Below are positions 5,117-5,482 of a DNA stretch of 5,482 bases, piece by piece. The notes below the pieces were generated by a model. That model ran no database searches. It worked only from the letters and a program-made list of their open reading frames with translations, and had not been told where the DNA came from. The stretch comes from SIG480 sp045636165 (lineage in GTDB: Bacteria; Bacillota; Clostridia; Oscillospirales; JAAYXM01): NCBI GenBank assembly GCA_045636165.1, contig JAZTWZ010000078.1:1-5482 (forward strand). The letters are read 5' to 3'. Numbering within the stretch: the first letter of the stretch is position 1; each line of letters begins with the position of its first letter. The position numbers and the translations under genes are program-made.

Positions 5117-5482
5117 TCAGTGGACGAAAAAGGTTGCGATAAGAAAACCGACGATTGCGGCGACTGAAATTATCCTTCCGATATTCTGTCCGAAGCGGTA
5201 AAACTCGCTCGGAGAGCCGCCGTCAACATGCCACATATACTTAAGATAAAAGAAAAGGTCAGGATATCTTAAGTCAATTGCGAGAAAAATCGTGATGAGT
5301 AGGGCAAAAAAAGCCATAAGGAGATTTCCGCGCCTGTCGGTGTCTTTTTGCATCGCGTGCTCGTAGAGGGCAGTGTATGATGGGAACTGCTCTTCTTCGT
5401 CGGGAACGGTGAAGAAATCGTCGCTTGTGCTTACGCTTACGGAAAAGTCAACAAACCCCTCTTTATCGTCTAAGAGGATTGC
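5117..5482 (-). CDS. Hypothetical small membrane protein (5' end beyond the right edge)
   Basis: The minus-strand frame is open from the window edge (5482) to the TGA at 5117, giving 121 visible residues. The first 53 or so are hydrophilic and acidic, including SDDFFTVPDEEEQFPSY, and are followed by a basic DRRGN just before a hydrophobic helix (about residues 54-71). A short loop with DLRYPDLFFYLKYMWHVDGGSPSEFYR is followed by a second helix (about 104-120) that ends the protein. An internal ATG at 5353 has no ribosome-binding site and the frame continues upstream of it, so the true start is probably outside the window. The W-x5-SPSEFYRFGQNIGRI pattern before the last helix resembles small two-helix proteins of unknown function in Firmicutes (DUF6199-like), but I cannot confirm this. 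It is convergent with proA and shares its terminator. Confidence 0.7.
   Translation of the reverse strand, partial: AILLDDKEGFVDFSVSVSTSDDFFTVPDEEEQFPSYTALYEHAMQKDTDRRGNLLMAFFALLITIFLAIDLRYPDLFFYLKYMWHVDGGSPSEFYRFGQNIGRIISVAAIVGFLIATFFVH

Overview
The window looks like a stretch of chromosome from an endospore-forming (or ancestrally sporulating) anaerobic Clostridia-type Firmicute. The evidence is a clear SpoIIID sporulation regulator, a PduL-type phosphotransacetylase without an encapsulation tail, strong AGGAGG ribosome-binding sites used with TTG and GTG starts, a C_GCAxxG_C_C putative redox protein and moderate GC. I see no phage, IS, CRISPR, rRNA or tRNA signal. The species cannot be fixed from this sequence alone.

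Layout. On the minus strand, 823 to 1 carries pduL followed two bases later by the first 81 codons of a nitroreductase-family flavoprotein that runs off the left edge; the two are almost certainly co-transcribed. A 241-bp AT-rich divergent intergenic region (824-1064) separates them from a plus-strand gene with a textbook promoter (TTGACA-17-TATTAT). That gene encodes a 648-residue membrane-anchored CapD/WbpM/PglF-type nucleotide-sugar 4,6-dehydratase, translated from a TTG start. A terminator hairpin follows, and its 3' arm contains the ribosome-binding site of the next gene, spoIIID (GTG start). A candidate sigma-E promoter lies in the 5' flank, 5' arm and loop of the same hairpin. A new vegetative-type promoter at 3336-3364 then drives a two-gene unit: a 136-residue C_GCAxxG_C_C protein and proA. 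A perfect 15-bp bidirectional terminator closes proA and also serves the convergent minus-strand gene at the right edge, a small two-helix membrane protein of unknown function whose 5' end lies outside the window.

How the genes relate. The window is a series of short independent transcription units rather than one pathway: acyl-CoA/acyl-phosphate conversion plus a flavoprotein; surface-polysaccharide or glycan sugar-nucleotide synthesis; mother-cell sporulation control; and proline biosynthesis paired with a cysteine-rich protein. The part most worth a second look is the 3020-3076 segment. There, terminator, ribosome-binding site and probable sporulation promoter are nested so that read-through RNA would hide the spoIIID ribosome-binding site, while RNA started at the local promoter would not. 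No wholly new multi-gene system is evident.
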